NCBI GenBank assembly: GCA_030689605.1
Contig: JAUYFT010000014.1
Span: 1 to 37,142 of the forward strand
Origin: a bacterium
GTDB lineage: Bacteria; Patescibacteriota; Patescibacteriia; PEXW01
Direction: 5' to 3'
Length of the DNA: 37,142 bases
Shown in pieces: positions 26,091 to 33,604 of this stretch (position 1 is the stretch's first letter; every line of letters starts with the position of its first letter). The translations under genes were made by a program, and so were the position numbers. The notes under the pieces are model-generated. The model saw only the letters and a program-made list of their open reading frames with translations, searched no databases and had not been told where the DNA came from.

Positions 26091-27749
26091 TTACTGTGCC
26101 GGGGTTGCGACGCGGAGCAGCTCCTCGAGCGTCGTTACCCCATTGAGTACTTTCTCAATACCGTCTTCGAATAGGGAACGAGCACCGAGCTTCTTGGCAG
26201 TGCGCCAGATGTCACTACTCGAGGGTTGGGTGGGGATACGCTCTTTGAGCTCATTCGTCACATGAATGAACTCAAAAATACCTGTTCGCCCTTTATACCC
26301 AGTGCCCCCGCATTCCGCGCAACCCTTTGCATGGTAGAGCAATGTACGCCCATGAAACCAGTGTTTCGCCGCAGGCAAGCGCTTCTCCAGGTCAGCCAGA
26401 CTGGTCGGCTCGCTGAACCGACATGCTTCGCAGAGCTTGCGCACCAGTCGTTGCGCAACGAGGAGTTCGAGGGTGGATGCGAGGAGGAACGGCTCAACGC
26501 CCATTTCCATGAGCCGGGGGATTGCCGTGGCGGCATCGTTGGCGTGAAAGGTGGAGAGGAGGAGGTGGCCAGTGAGCGCCGCGTTCACGCTGATGTCTGC
26601 CGTCTCCTGGTCACGAATTTCACCAACCATAATCACGTCGGGGTCTTGCCGGGCGATGGAACGTAGGCCTGTGGCAAAGGTGAGGTTCGTGTCCGCATTC
26701 ACTTGAATCTGGTTGAGCCCCAACACCTTGTACTCCACCGGGTCTTCAATGGTCGCAATGTTCACCTCGGGTCGGTTGAGCATACGCAATATGCCGTAGA
26801 GCGTCGTGGTCTTGCCCGAGCCAGTTGGCCCGCAAACAATAATCATGCCGAACGGTTTCTCGATGGCGTCATAGACTTTGCCCAGGTCATGCGACGCGAC
26901 GCCGAGATCGGTGAGAGTGAAGTTCTTCACATACTCACCGAGCAGACGGAGAACGATCTTCTCGCCGTCCAAAGTCGGCGCTATCGAAACGCGTAAATCT
27001 ACCAGGCGGCCACCGTGCTCCACGCGCATGGCGCCATCCTGCGTGGCGTAGTGTTCGTCTATACGGAGGTGCGACTGCACCTTCACCCGGTTGAGGAGGT
27101 TCTCGTAGTAGATTTTCGGGATGCGACCGGCCTCGTGCAGCACGCCGTCAATGCGGAAGCGGATGACGACCTCTTTATCCTGCGCGTCGAAGTGGACGTC
27201 CGAGGCACGGGCATTGAGCGCATCGCCGAGAATGGCATCGAAAAGTTCAGGGGCGATTCGGTGCTTGCCCGCCAGAATTTCGGCGAAGCGCGTCGTAAGC
27301 GGCTTCCGATAATGTCGCAGTGCCGCGTCGACGTCGTCAGGTAAACCGTAGGCAATAGTGACGTCCTTCACGCCGAGCGCGTTCTGGATGGACGTTGCCA
27401 AGTCAGGTCGCTTGGGGTTATCTGTGGCAACCGTCACCTTCCCTTTCGCCTCCTTGAAGAGCACGACGCGAGACGCACTACCAATGCGTTCAGGAATGCG
27501 CAGCACCTGTTCGCGGGATGGCGGGTAGGTATTGAGGTCTGCGTACGTCACGCTGAAGTGCTCGGCCATAGCTTGGCCTAAGGTGTCGTTGGAGATTATG
27601 TTTTCCTGCAGCAGAAAATCAACCATCGAGGTATGGTTGTCCTTGCTGTACTGCTCAGCGCGTTGCAGATCCTCGACGTTGACGTAGTTCCCAGCGAGGA
27701 GTGCCTTCTTTACCTGTGCATTCTCAAGCCGCGATGCTTGGGTTTCCAT
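26091..27749 (-). CDS. pilB: Type IV pilus assembly ATPase PilB/GspE
   Basis: ASDVHFDAQDKEVVIRFRIDGVLHE...IIVCGPTGSGKTTTLYGIL...IATIEDPVEY...ATGLRSIARQDPDVIMVGEIRDQETADISVNAALTGHLLLSTFHAND; CxxC zinc motifs. Confidence 0.96.
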   Translation of the reverse strand: METQASRLENAQVKKALLAGNYVNVEDLQRAEQYSKDNHTSMVDFLLQENIISNDTLGQAMAEHFSVTYADLNTYPPSREQVLRIPERIGSASRVVLFKEAKGKVTVATDNPKRPDLATSIQNALGVKDVTIAYGLPDDVDAALRHYRKPLTTRFAEILAGKHRIAPELFDAILGDALNARASDVHFDAQDKEVVIRFRIDGVLHEAGRIPKIYYENLLNRVKVQSHLRIDEHYATQDGAMRVEHGGRLVDLRVSIAPTLDGEKIVLRLLGEYVKNFTLTDLGVASHDLGKVYDAIEKPFGMIIVCGPTGSGKTTTLYGILRMLNRPEVNIATIEDPVEYKVLGLNQIQVNADTNLTFATGLRSIARQDPDVIMVGEIRDQETADISVNAALTGHLLLSTFHANDAATAIPRLMEMGVEPFLLASTLELLVAQRLVRKLCEACRFSEPTSLADLEKRLPAAKHWFHGRTLLYHAKGCAECGGTGYKGRTGIFEFIHVTNELKERIPTQPSSSDIWRTAKKLGARSLFEDGIEKVLNGVTTLEELLRVATPAQ

Positions 27750-27835
27750 GCTGTAAGTGTACCAAAAAAACACATTTCTAGGAAAAAAGCAACTTGTCGT
27801 TATGAGGGTCGTTCGCTATGCTGGGTTTGCTCTAC

Positions 27836-27909
27836 GCGGGTATCGTATAATGGTAATACCACAGCTTTCCAAGCTGTTGCCGGGAGTTCGATTCTCCCTA
27901 CCCGCTCCA
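27836..27909 (+). tRNA. tRNA-Gly(TCC), CCA encoded
   Basis: GCGGGTA acceptor pairs with TACCCGC; anticodon loop CTTTCCAA; T arm GGGAGTTCGATTCTCCC. Confidence 0.95.
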
Positions 27910-27913
27910 GCTC

Positions 27914-28028
27914 GTTTCGTACTCCGCCCTGCGTGAGCGCACCTACGTTTGCTCACTTCGGACTCCGTACGAATCCTCGCTATACCCCACAACTGCGTGC
28001 TCACTTCGTTGCGCGCCACAGTTGCGGG
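27914..28028. repeat. Two large hairpins downstream of tRNA-Gly
   Basis: TTCGTACTCCG...GTGAGC...GCTCAC...CGGACTCCGTACGAA, then CCCCaCAACTG...CAGTTGcGGGG; both include GCTCACTTCG. Confidence 0.65.
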
Positions 28029-28165
28029 GACCCCGATTTACTATAACTCTTTCTTCCAGAGGTACTTCTCTAAATCCACCCACCGCGCACCAGTCGCTAC
28101 GCTCCGGTACACGGCAAGCCACTTCATTTGCAGACTGATGCGCGCCCTGAACCCGAGCCCGATCT

Positions 28166-28504
28166 TCATAGAGGGCGAGAGGTTCGGGGCTTCCATAAGT
28201 ACTTGCTTAAATCTACAAACCAAAGCTCTTCTTTTTTTGTAACCTCCACTCCTTCCTTCTGTAACTTCCACGCCTGCTCATTGGCGGTGTGTTCAAGGCA
28301 GGTTGTGGAAATATAGCCAAGCCGATTTATAACGCGCTGCCACGGCACGGTCTGATCCGGCTTGGCATCCAACGAGTGAAGTGCCCAGCCCACGGCCTGC
28401 GCCGCGCGTGGACTCCCAACCAAAGCCGCAATCTGGCCGTAGGTAGCCATCCGACCCTTGGGAATCTTCCGCACTATGGCAAAAACGCGCTGGTTAAACG
28501 TCAT
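28166..28504 (-). CDS. Alkyltransferase-like (ATL, MGMT-family) DNA-binding protein
   Basis: MTFNQRVFAIVRKIPKGRMATYGQIAALVGSPRAAQAVGWALHSLD...VPWQRVINRLGYIS; Trp of PWQRV replaces the PCHRV alkyl-acceptor Cys. Confidence 0.92.
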   Translation of the reverse strand: MTFNQRVFAIVRKIPKGRMATYGQIAALVGSPRAAQAVGWALHSLDAKPDQTVPWQRVINRLGYISTTCLEHTANEQAWKLQKEGVEVTKKEELWFVDLSKYLWKPRTSRPL

Positions 28505-29502
28505 AATACCTGTTTATCATCGAGCAGCTCCCGCAGAAAGCGAAAGAGGTGTTTGAGCCGCCCCCGACGCTCGGCAAATGAGAGATCGAGCGATTCAACA
28601 TCAGCGAGGATTATTCCGAGCGTGCGCTCAACGAGACTCGCATGCAGGAGCGCATCTACACGTGTATACCCGAGTCGTACGGCAATTGGCCGAATGAGCG
28701 TAAACCACTCCTGAATCGGCTTCTTCCACTGGCTGTATGGCAGTCTCCAGTTCCCGGGCAGCATCCAGTCGGCCCAGATAATGAACGCTAGCTCGTAGCC
28801 TTCGGGGTACATGCGCGTGTGGGCAAAGTCGGTGAGCGCATACGTGCCATCCTCGCACTGGAAAATTTCTTTCGGCTTCACGTGTCCATGGCACCAGAGC
28901 ATCTTTCGAGTTTTAAATTCTTTGCGCAAGAGCACAAGCGCCGCCTCATAGAGTGGCGCAAATTCTTTACCAGAAAGCGCCTGCTGCCGCAGCGGCCTGG
29001 CAATCTCCGTATCCACCGCAAGCTGCAGCCACCGGCTAATGCGCACTGTGTGGTACTCGTGCGCGGGGAGCTGCTCCAGCAAGGTCAGCGGCCGGTGCGG
29101 CTTCGTCGGGAAACTCTTGCGGTATGCCATGAACACGCGTAAGAATTCTTCCCGGTCAGCAGGTGAGAGCGGTGAGTGGAGGAAGTGCCCTGAGTGTGCG
29201 AGCTCCTCCATGATGAGCCAACCGCGCGAAGGGGACACGATCCCTGACGCGTAGAGCTTTGGCGCACGGAGTATGGCATTCCGCTTTGACCGGTGGAATG
29301 CCGCAAGCGCTCGCGGCTCGTCCGTCGGCTGGGGTTCGTCATACAGCTTCAGCACTGCGGGCTTGCCGCGGTACGTGCCAGTGTAGATTGCATTCCTATA
29401 CTGCCGACCGTAGTGGCGTGCAGAGTAGAGGAGTGGGCCAAGCCGAAAACCCGTCGCTGCAGCAACGCGTCTCGCTTCCTGGGCAAAAGGATTGTGTGGC
29501 AT
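28501..29502 (-). CDS. Aminoglycoside-phosphotransferase/protein-kinase-like fold
   Basis: AVLKLYDEPQPTDEPRALAAF...WLIMEEL...MLWCHGHVKPKEIFQCEDGTYALTDFAHTRMYPEGYELAFIIW; ATGA overlap with the ATL gene. Confidence 0.72.
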   Translation of the reverse strand: MPHNPFAQEARRVAAATGFRLGPLLYSARHYGRQYRNAIYTGTYRGKPAVLKLYDEPQPTDEPRALAAFHRSKRNAILRAPKLYASGIVSPSRGWLIMEELAHSGHFLHSPLSPADREEFLRVFMAYRKSFPTKPHRPLTLLEQLPAHEYHTVRISRWLQLAVDTEIARPLRQQALSGKEFAPLYEAALVLLRKEFKTRKMLWCHGHVKPKEIFQCEDGTYALTDFAHTRMYPEGYELAFIIWADWMLPGNWRLPYSQWKKPIQEWFTLIRPIAVRLGYTRVDALLHASLVERTLGIILADVESLDLSFAERRGRLKHLFRFLRELLDDKQVL

Positions 29503-29564
29503 GTGACCAGTATACCAGGTTGGCGTTTTTCTCTCTGGCAGCACGGTGGTGGTACACTGTAAGC

Positions 29565-31391
29565 ATGACCGAAAAGCAACAGGCACAACTCGCGCTCAGC
29601 ATTCGCCGCTGGATACTGCAGATGACGACAGCGGCTGGCACTGGCCATGCCACGTCATCGCTCTCCGCGACTGACCTCATGGCTGCCCTATTTTTTGGTG
29701 GTTTCTTTCGCGCTGACGTACACAAACCGCAAAACCCAAATAACGACCGGATCATTTTCTCCAAAGGCCACGCCGCACCACTACTCTACGCGCTCTACGC
29801 TGCCGCAGGAGTTATTCCAGAACGCGAACTCCTCATGCTGCGAAAGTTCAGCAGCCGGTTAGAAGGTCATCCCATTCCATCGTCTTTCCCATACGCTGAA
29901 GCAGCAACAGGCTCGCTCGGCCAAGGGCTCTCAGTTGGGCTGGGTATGGCGTTGGCTGCCCGAATAGACAAGCTGCCGTACCGCACATTCGTCCTGCTTG
30001 GTGATAGCGAACTCGCCGAAGGGCAAATCTGGGAAGCCGCACAACTGGCGAGCCACTACAAACTCAACAATCTCATCACCATCGCCGACATCAACCGTCT
30101 AGGCCAACGTGGCGCCACCATGCTCGGCTGGAATGTGCAGGCGTACGCTAAGCGCTTCGCTGCTTTTGGTTGGCGGACGTTTATTGTCGATGGTCATAAT
30201 CTCGATGCTATTGCGGCAATCTATCGCCGAGCCCTTACCTCGAGTAATCGTCCGACAATTATCCTGGCCAAAACGGTGAAAGGAAAAGGCGTGAGCTTTT
30301 TGGAAAACAAGAATGGCTGGCACGGCAAAGCCCTTACCAAAGTCCAGCTCGCCCAGGCATTAGCAGAACTCGGCGAGGTGCAACGTGTGCGCGGTTTTTT
30401 GGCAAAACCACTAACCCGCAAACCCGCTACCCAACCAACCCGCTACCCAGCCAAACCACTCCACTACACGCGCGGCACTCTTGTTGCTACACGCGCGGCG
30501 TACGGCTCTGCCCTTGCTCGCATCGCCCCCGCGTACCCAGAGCTCATCGTTCTGGACGCCGAGACGAGCAACTCCACCATGGCAGACACATTTTCGAAGG
30601 CGCAACCCAAACGCTTCTACGAAATGTTTATTGCCGAGCAGAACATGGTGAGTACGGCACTCGGCCTGGCGCGGCGTGGCAAAATTCCTTTTGCGTCGAC
30701 GTTTGCCGCTTTCCTCACGCGTGCCCACGATCAAATACGCATGGCTGCCTTGAGCGACGCGCACATTGTACTCGGTGGCTCCCACGCTGGTGTTTCCATT
30801 GGCCAGGACGGCGCTTCACAAATGGGCGTGGAAGATATTGCTATGTTCCGCTCGACGTTCAGTAGCACAATCCTGTACCCCAGCGATGCCGTGTCCACCG
30901 AAAAGCTCGTCGAGCAGGCGGCCAAAGCCAAAGGTATTGTGTACATTCGTACCACGCGCGGCAAAACTCCGGTGCTCTACAATAATACCGAATCTTTCCC
31001 CATTGGCGGCAGTAAGACACTCGCCGAAAGCCGCAAAGACAAAGCCACAATCATCGCAGCTGGCATTACCGTCCACGAAGCCGCCAAAGCCTACAACGAA
31101 CTTTTGAAACGCAAGATCAACGTCCGCGTGATTGACCTGTACAGCATCAAGCCAATTGATCGAGTAGCCATCTTGCGCGCCGCCCGCCAAACCAAGCACC
31201 TCATCGTTGTGGAAGACCATGTTGCCGAAGGCGGGGTTGCTGATGCGGTGCGGGAAGTGATCGGTACCTCAGCAAAAGTCACTTCATTGGCTGTTCGAAA
31301 AATTCCCCGCAGCGGCAAACCCGAGCAGCTCCTGGCCTACGAGGGGATTGATGCCAAAGCGATTGTGCGGGCAGTAAAACAATTGAAATAA
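29565..31391 (+). CDS. tkt: Transketolase, full-length single chain
   Basis: GTGHATSSLSATDLMAALFF...GSLGQGLSVGLGMALA...LGDSELAEGQIWEAAQLASHYKLNNLITIADINRLGQRG; C-terminal ...FYEMFIAEQNMVSTALGLAR. Confidence 0.94.
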   Translation: MTEKQQAQLALSIRRWILQMTTAAGTGHATSSLSATDLMAALFFGGFFRADVHKPQNPNNDRIIFSKGHAAPLLYALYAAAGVIPERELLMLRKFSSRLEGHPIPSSFPYAEAATGSLGQGLSVGLGMALAARIDKLPYRTFVLLGDSELAEGQIWEAAQLASHYKLNNLITIADINRLGQRGATMLGWNVQAYAKRFAAFGWRTFIVDGHNLDAIAAIYRRALTSSNRPTIILAKTVKGKGVSFLENKNGWHGKALTKVQLAQALAELGEVQRVRGFLAKPLTRKPATQPTRYPAKPLHYTRGTLVATRAAYGSALARIAPAYPELIVLDAETSNSTMADTFSKAQPKRFYEMFIAEQNMVSTALGLARRGKIPFASTFAAFLTRAHDQIRMAALSDAHIVLGGSHAGVSIGQDGASQMGVEDIAMFRSTFSSTILYPSDAVSTEKLVEQAAKAKGIVYIRTTRGKTPVLYNNTESFPIGGSKTLAESRKDKATIIAAGITVHEAAKAYNELLKRKINVRVIDLYSIKPIDRVAILRAARQTKHLIVVEDHVAEGGVADAVREVIGTSAKVTSLAVRKIPRSGKPEQLLAYEGIDAKAIVRAVKQLK

Positions 31392-31409
31392 TCATCGCGT
31401 GATAATTCT

Positions 31410-32030
31410 ATGACAGCTAAAATACTTCTTCTCGTAGTTTTATTTATTGTTCCCGTTATCTTGCTGTACTTCAAAGTAATTCCTTTTCGGTACAAAATTC
31501 ATACACTAACGCTTGTTGCTCTAATAATTGGGGTAATAATTTTTGCTGATAAGTGGAGCGCGAGTAAACTCGGTTTGGACGCTGAAGGAGTGTCGAACTA
31601 CTGGATGCCTTACGTCTTGTTTACAATTGCCCTAACGGCAGTGGTATTCGTTTTCGTAAAAATACTAGGAAAGAAAAGTAAAACTGAATGGCAGCGCGAC
31701 ACGCACTTTCTTTATGGTTTTATTCTTGTGAGCGTACTCCAGGAAATTGTTTTTCGTGGATTTCTCATACCCGAACTGCAATCATTAATAAATCCTACGC
31801 TTATTATTATTCTGGTGAATGCGCTCCTTTTTGCTTTCATGCATGTAATCTACGCCCATAATAAGGCGGAACTCATCGGTATATTCCTTGGTGGCGTTGG
31901 TTTTGCCACAATGTACGTCTATTTTCCTAGCCTTATACTTGTGATACTTTCTCACGCCGTACTGAACTTTATTGTGGTGTACTATAGGTTTTTCTCCGAG
32001 GAGAGACTCCCACGAGTATACGGTCGGTGA
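31410..32030 (+). CDS. CPBP (CAAX protease/bacteriocin-processing) family membrane metalloprotease
   Basis: SVLQEIVFRGFLIPEL, LFAFMHVIYA, LSHAVLNF motifs in a multi-TM protein. Confidence 0.82.
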   Translation: MTAKILLLVVLFIVPVILLYFKVIPFRYKIHTLTLVALIIGVIIFADKWSASKLGLDAEGVSNYWMPYVLFTIALTAVVFVFVKILGKKSKTEWQRDTHFLYGFILVSVLQEIVFRGFLIPELQSLINPTLIIILVNALLFAFMHVIYAHNKAELIGIFLGGVGFATMYVYFPSLILVILSHAVLNFIVVYYRFFSEERLPRVYGR

Positions 32031-32072
32031 TAAATAACATATAATTTATTCGAACCTAAACAAGGAGCTTAC

Positions 32073-32354
32073 GTGAGTGAAATAGTACAGCTTACAGAAG
32101 AACAACAAGAGTTTGTTGATAAGATTGCCCAAAGCCTAGGTGCAAAAAACGCAGATGATCTTGCGAGAATGCTGGAGTGGGCCGAAGGTGGTAAAGCCTT
32201 CGAAGATGCTCAAGCAATGGCGGACCATTTTGGATTTAAAAGTATCTACACATACTTTTCGAGCCCAGATAATGACCGACGCTACCTAGAGATAGAAATG
32301 GCGCTCTTTGAAGAAAAACGAAGACTTGAATTGCAAAATACACGCTCTACATAA
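32073..32354 (+). CDS. Hypothetical 93-aa protein
   Basis: GTG start with AAGGAG RBS; acidic helical sequence; terminator follows. Confidence 0.6.
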   Translation: MSEIVQLTEEQQEFVDKIAQSLGAKNADDLARMLEWAEGGKAFEDAQAMADHFGFKSIYTYFSSPDNDRRYLEIEMALFEEKRRLELQNTRST

Positions 32355-32368
32355 GCGTGTATTTTTAT
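32337..32368 (+). terminator. Rho-independent terminator
   Basis: ATACACGCTctacataAGCGTGTATTTTTATTT. Confidence 0.85.
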
Positions 32369-32370
32369 TT

Positions 32371-32485
32371 GTCCATCCTGGGCGAAGCCCGCTCCGACTC
32401 TTGGAGCGAGGCGAACGAAGGATCATGCTGTGGTCGGCAAGATTCTTCGTCATCCCTCCGCTCGCCGGGACTCCTCAGAATGACA
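32371..32485. repeat. MITE-like element of the TCATCCTGAGCGAAG...CTCAGAATGACA type
   Basis: GTCCATCCTGGGCGAAGC; CGCTCCgactctTGGAGCG hairpin; CGAAGGATC...GATTCTTCG; ends CTCAGAATGACA. Confidence 0.75.
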
Positions 32486-32511
32486 ATGAAAAAAATTATC
32501 GCTTCAAGAAA

Positions 32512-32615
32512 TCCTTCAGCAATCCCGTTGTATCAAAGGGATACCAGAAAGTAAAGTTGGACTCGAGGTTCAACGGGATTGCCGCGCCCTCGCAAGGCTC
32601 GGGCTCGCAATGACA
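32512..32615. repeat. MITE-like element, copy 3 (left end missing)
   Basis: Core GCAATCCCGTTGTATCAAAGGG...CTCGAGGTTCAACGGGATTGCC and right end GGCTCGGGCTCGCAATGACA, homologous to copy 2. Confidence 0.85.
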
Positions 32616-32617
32616 AT

Positions 32618-33193
32618 TTAACGCCGAGAAAAATCTTTCACTAGTGCTGCCGACTCACGCGGGCTTTTTATGTATTTGCCGCCTCTCTGCCGACTAATTT
32701 CGTAAATCGAAATAGCAGTCATGACCGACACGTTCAAACTCTCTACAAAACCTCGCATTGGGAGCAGGAGCAGCCGATCACAGGCTGCAACAGCTTGCTC
32801 GGACAGCCCTGCATGCTCGTTGCCTACCCATAATGCAATTTTCTTTGCCGTGAGCTTGGCTTTAGTAAAGTCCTCGGCGCCTTTGCGGAGCACAGTCCCC
32901 ACGGATTCATACTTCAACCGCTTTAGCGCGGCTTTGCATTCGGCAACAGTTTTGAAAATTCTAAACGTCAGCCATTTATTCGCCGAGGAGCTACTGGACT
33001 TGCCCACGCGCTTTGGGTTGTACGCTTTCTCCTTGTTGAAAATGAACCACACATCTTGCACGCCGAGCGCGTCACACGTACGCAGAATCGCCGCGGCATT
33101 GTGCGGGTCGTGAATGTCCTCGAGCACGACGATGAAGCCTGCTTGGCGCTGGCTGGCGACTTGTTGTAGCTTCTTTTGACGTGCCGTCTGCAT
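32618..33193 (-). CDS. TrmH/SpoU family RNA 2'-O-methyltransferase
   Basis: VVLEDIHDPHNAAAILRTCDALGV...ALWVGNEHAGLSEQAVAACDRLLLLPMRGFVESLNVSVMTAISIYEI. Confidence 0.94.
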   Translation of the reverse strand: MQTARQKKLQQVASQRQAGFIVVLEDIHDPHNAAAILRTCDALGVQDVWFIFNKEKAYNPKRVGKSSSSSANKWLTFRIFKTVAECKAALKRLKYESVGTVLRKGAEDFTKAKLTAKKIALWVGNEHAGLSEQAVAACDRLLLLPMRGFVESLNVSVMTAISIYEISRQRGGKYIKSPRESAALVKDFSRR

Positions 33194-33209
33194 ACCTAAA
33201 TATTACCAT

Positions 33210-33268
33210 GGGTAGCCGTGAGCCCTCGCTCACGGCCAAACGGCGAAAGCGAGAGCTTCCGCCTACCC
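33210..33268. repeat. Double-hairpin element
   Basis: GGGTA-GCCGTGAGC(CCTC)GCTCACGGC-...-GGCGAAAGC(GAGA)GCTTCCGCC-TACCC. Confidence 0.88.
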
Positions 33269-33514
33269 TCTATTTTTTGGCCCGCCCACAAACGTAAATC
33301 TTTTTACGCGCTTGCCTTTCACACGCAAGTACCCTTCGAACATCTTCCTAGGCCGAACCCAGAGCGACCGGGTATCGTACCGCGCCCGGTACATGACGAG
33401 TGGTTCAAAGGTTTCGGAGTGACGAGCCACGCCTAAGACGTCATATTCTTTTCCTTTATAGTGACGGTACACGCCGAGGTGGATTTTTAGGGACTGGAGC
33501 TTGGGTAGCCGCAT
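33263..33514 (-). CDS. DUF1653 family protein
   Basis: LGVYRHYKGKEYDVLGVARHSETFEPLVMYRARYDTRSLWVRPRKMFEGYL. Confidence 0.9.
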   Translation of the reverse strand: MRLPKLQSLKIHLGVYRHYKGKEYDVLGVARHSETFEPLVMYRARYDTRSLWVRPRKMFEGYLRVKGKRVKRFTFVGGPKNRG

Positions 33515-33530
33515 GTTTGCATTCTACCAT

Positions 33531-33593
33531 GGGGTACCCGCGAGCCTCGCTCGCAGTTAACCAACGGCTAAAGCGAGGGCTTTCGCCTAACCT
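33531..33593. repeat. Double-hairpin element
   Basis: GGGGTACCC-GCGAGC(CTC)GCTCGC-...-GGCTAAAGC(GAGG)GCTTTCGCC-TAACCT. Confidence 0.82.
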
Positions 33594-33604
33594 ATAAACC
33601 ACGC

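Noticed and set aside
25172-26146. 324-aa plus-strand ORF antisense to pilC
   Set aside because: Overlaps a convincing pilC on the opposite strand; Ser/Arg/Pro-rich shadow ORF.
32308-32613. 101-aa ORF across the MITE-like elements
   Set aside because: Spans a terminator and repeat elements; no RBS or domain.
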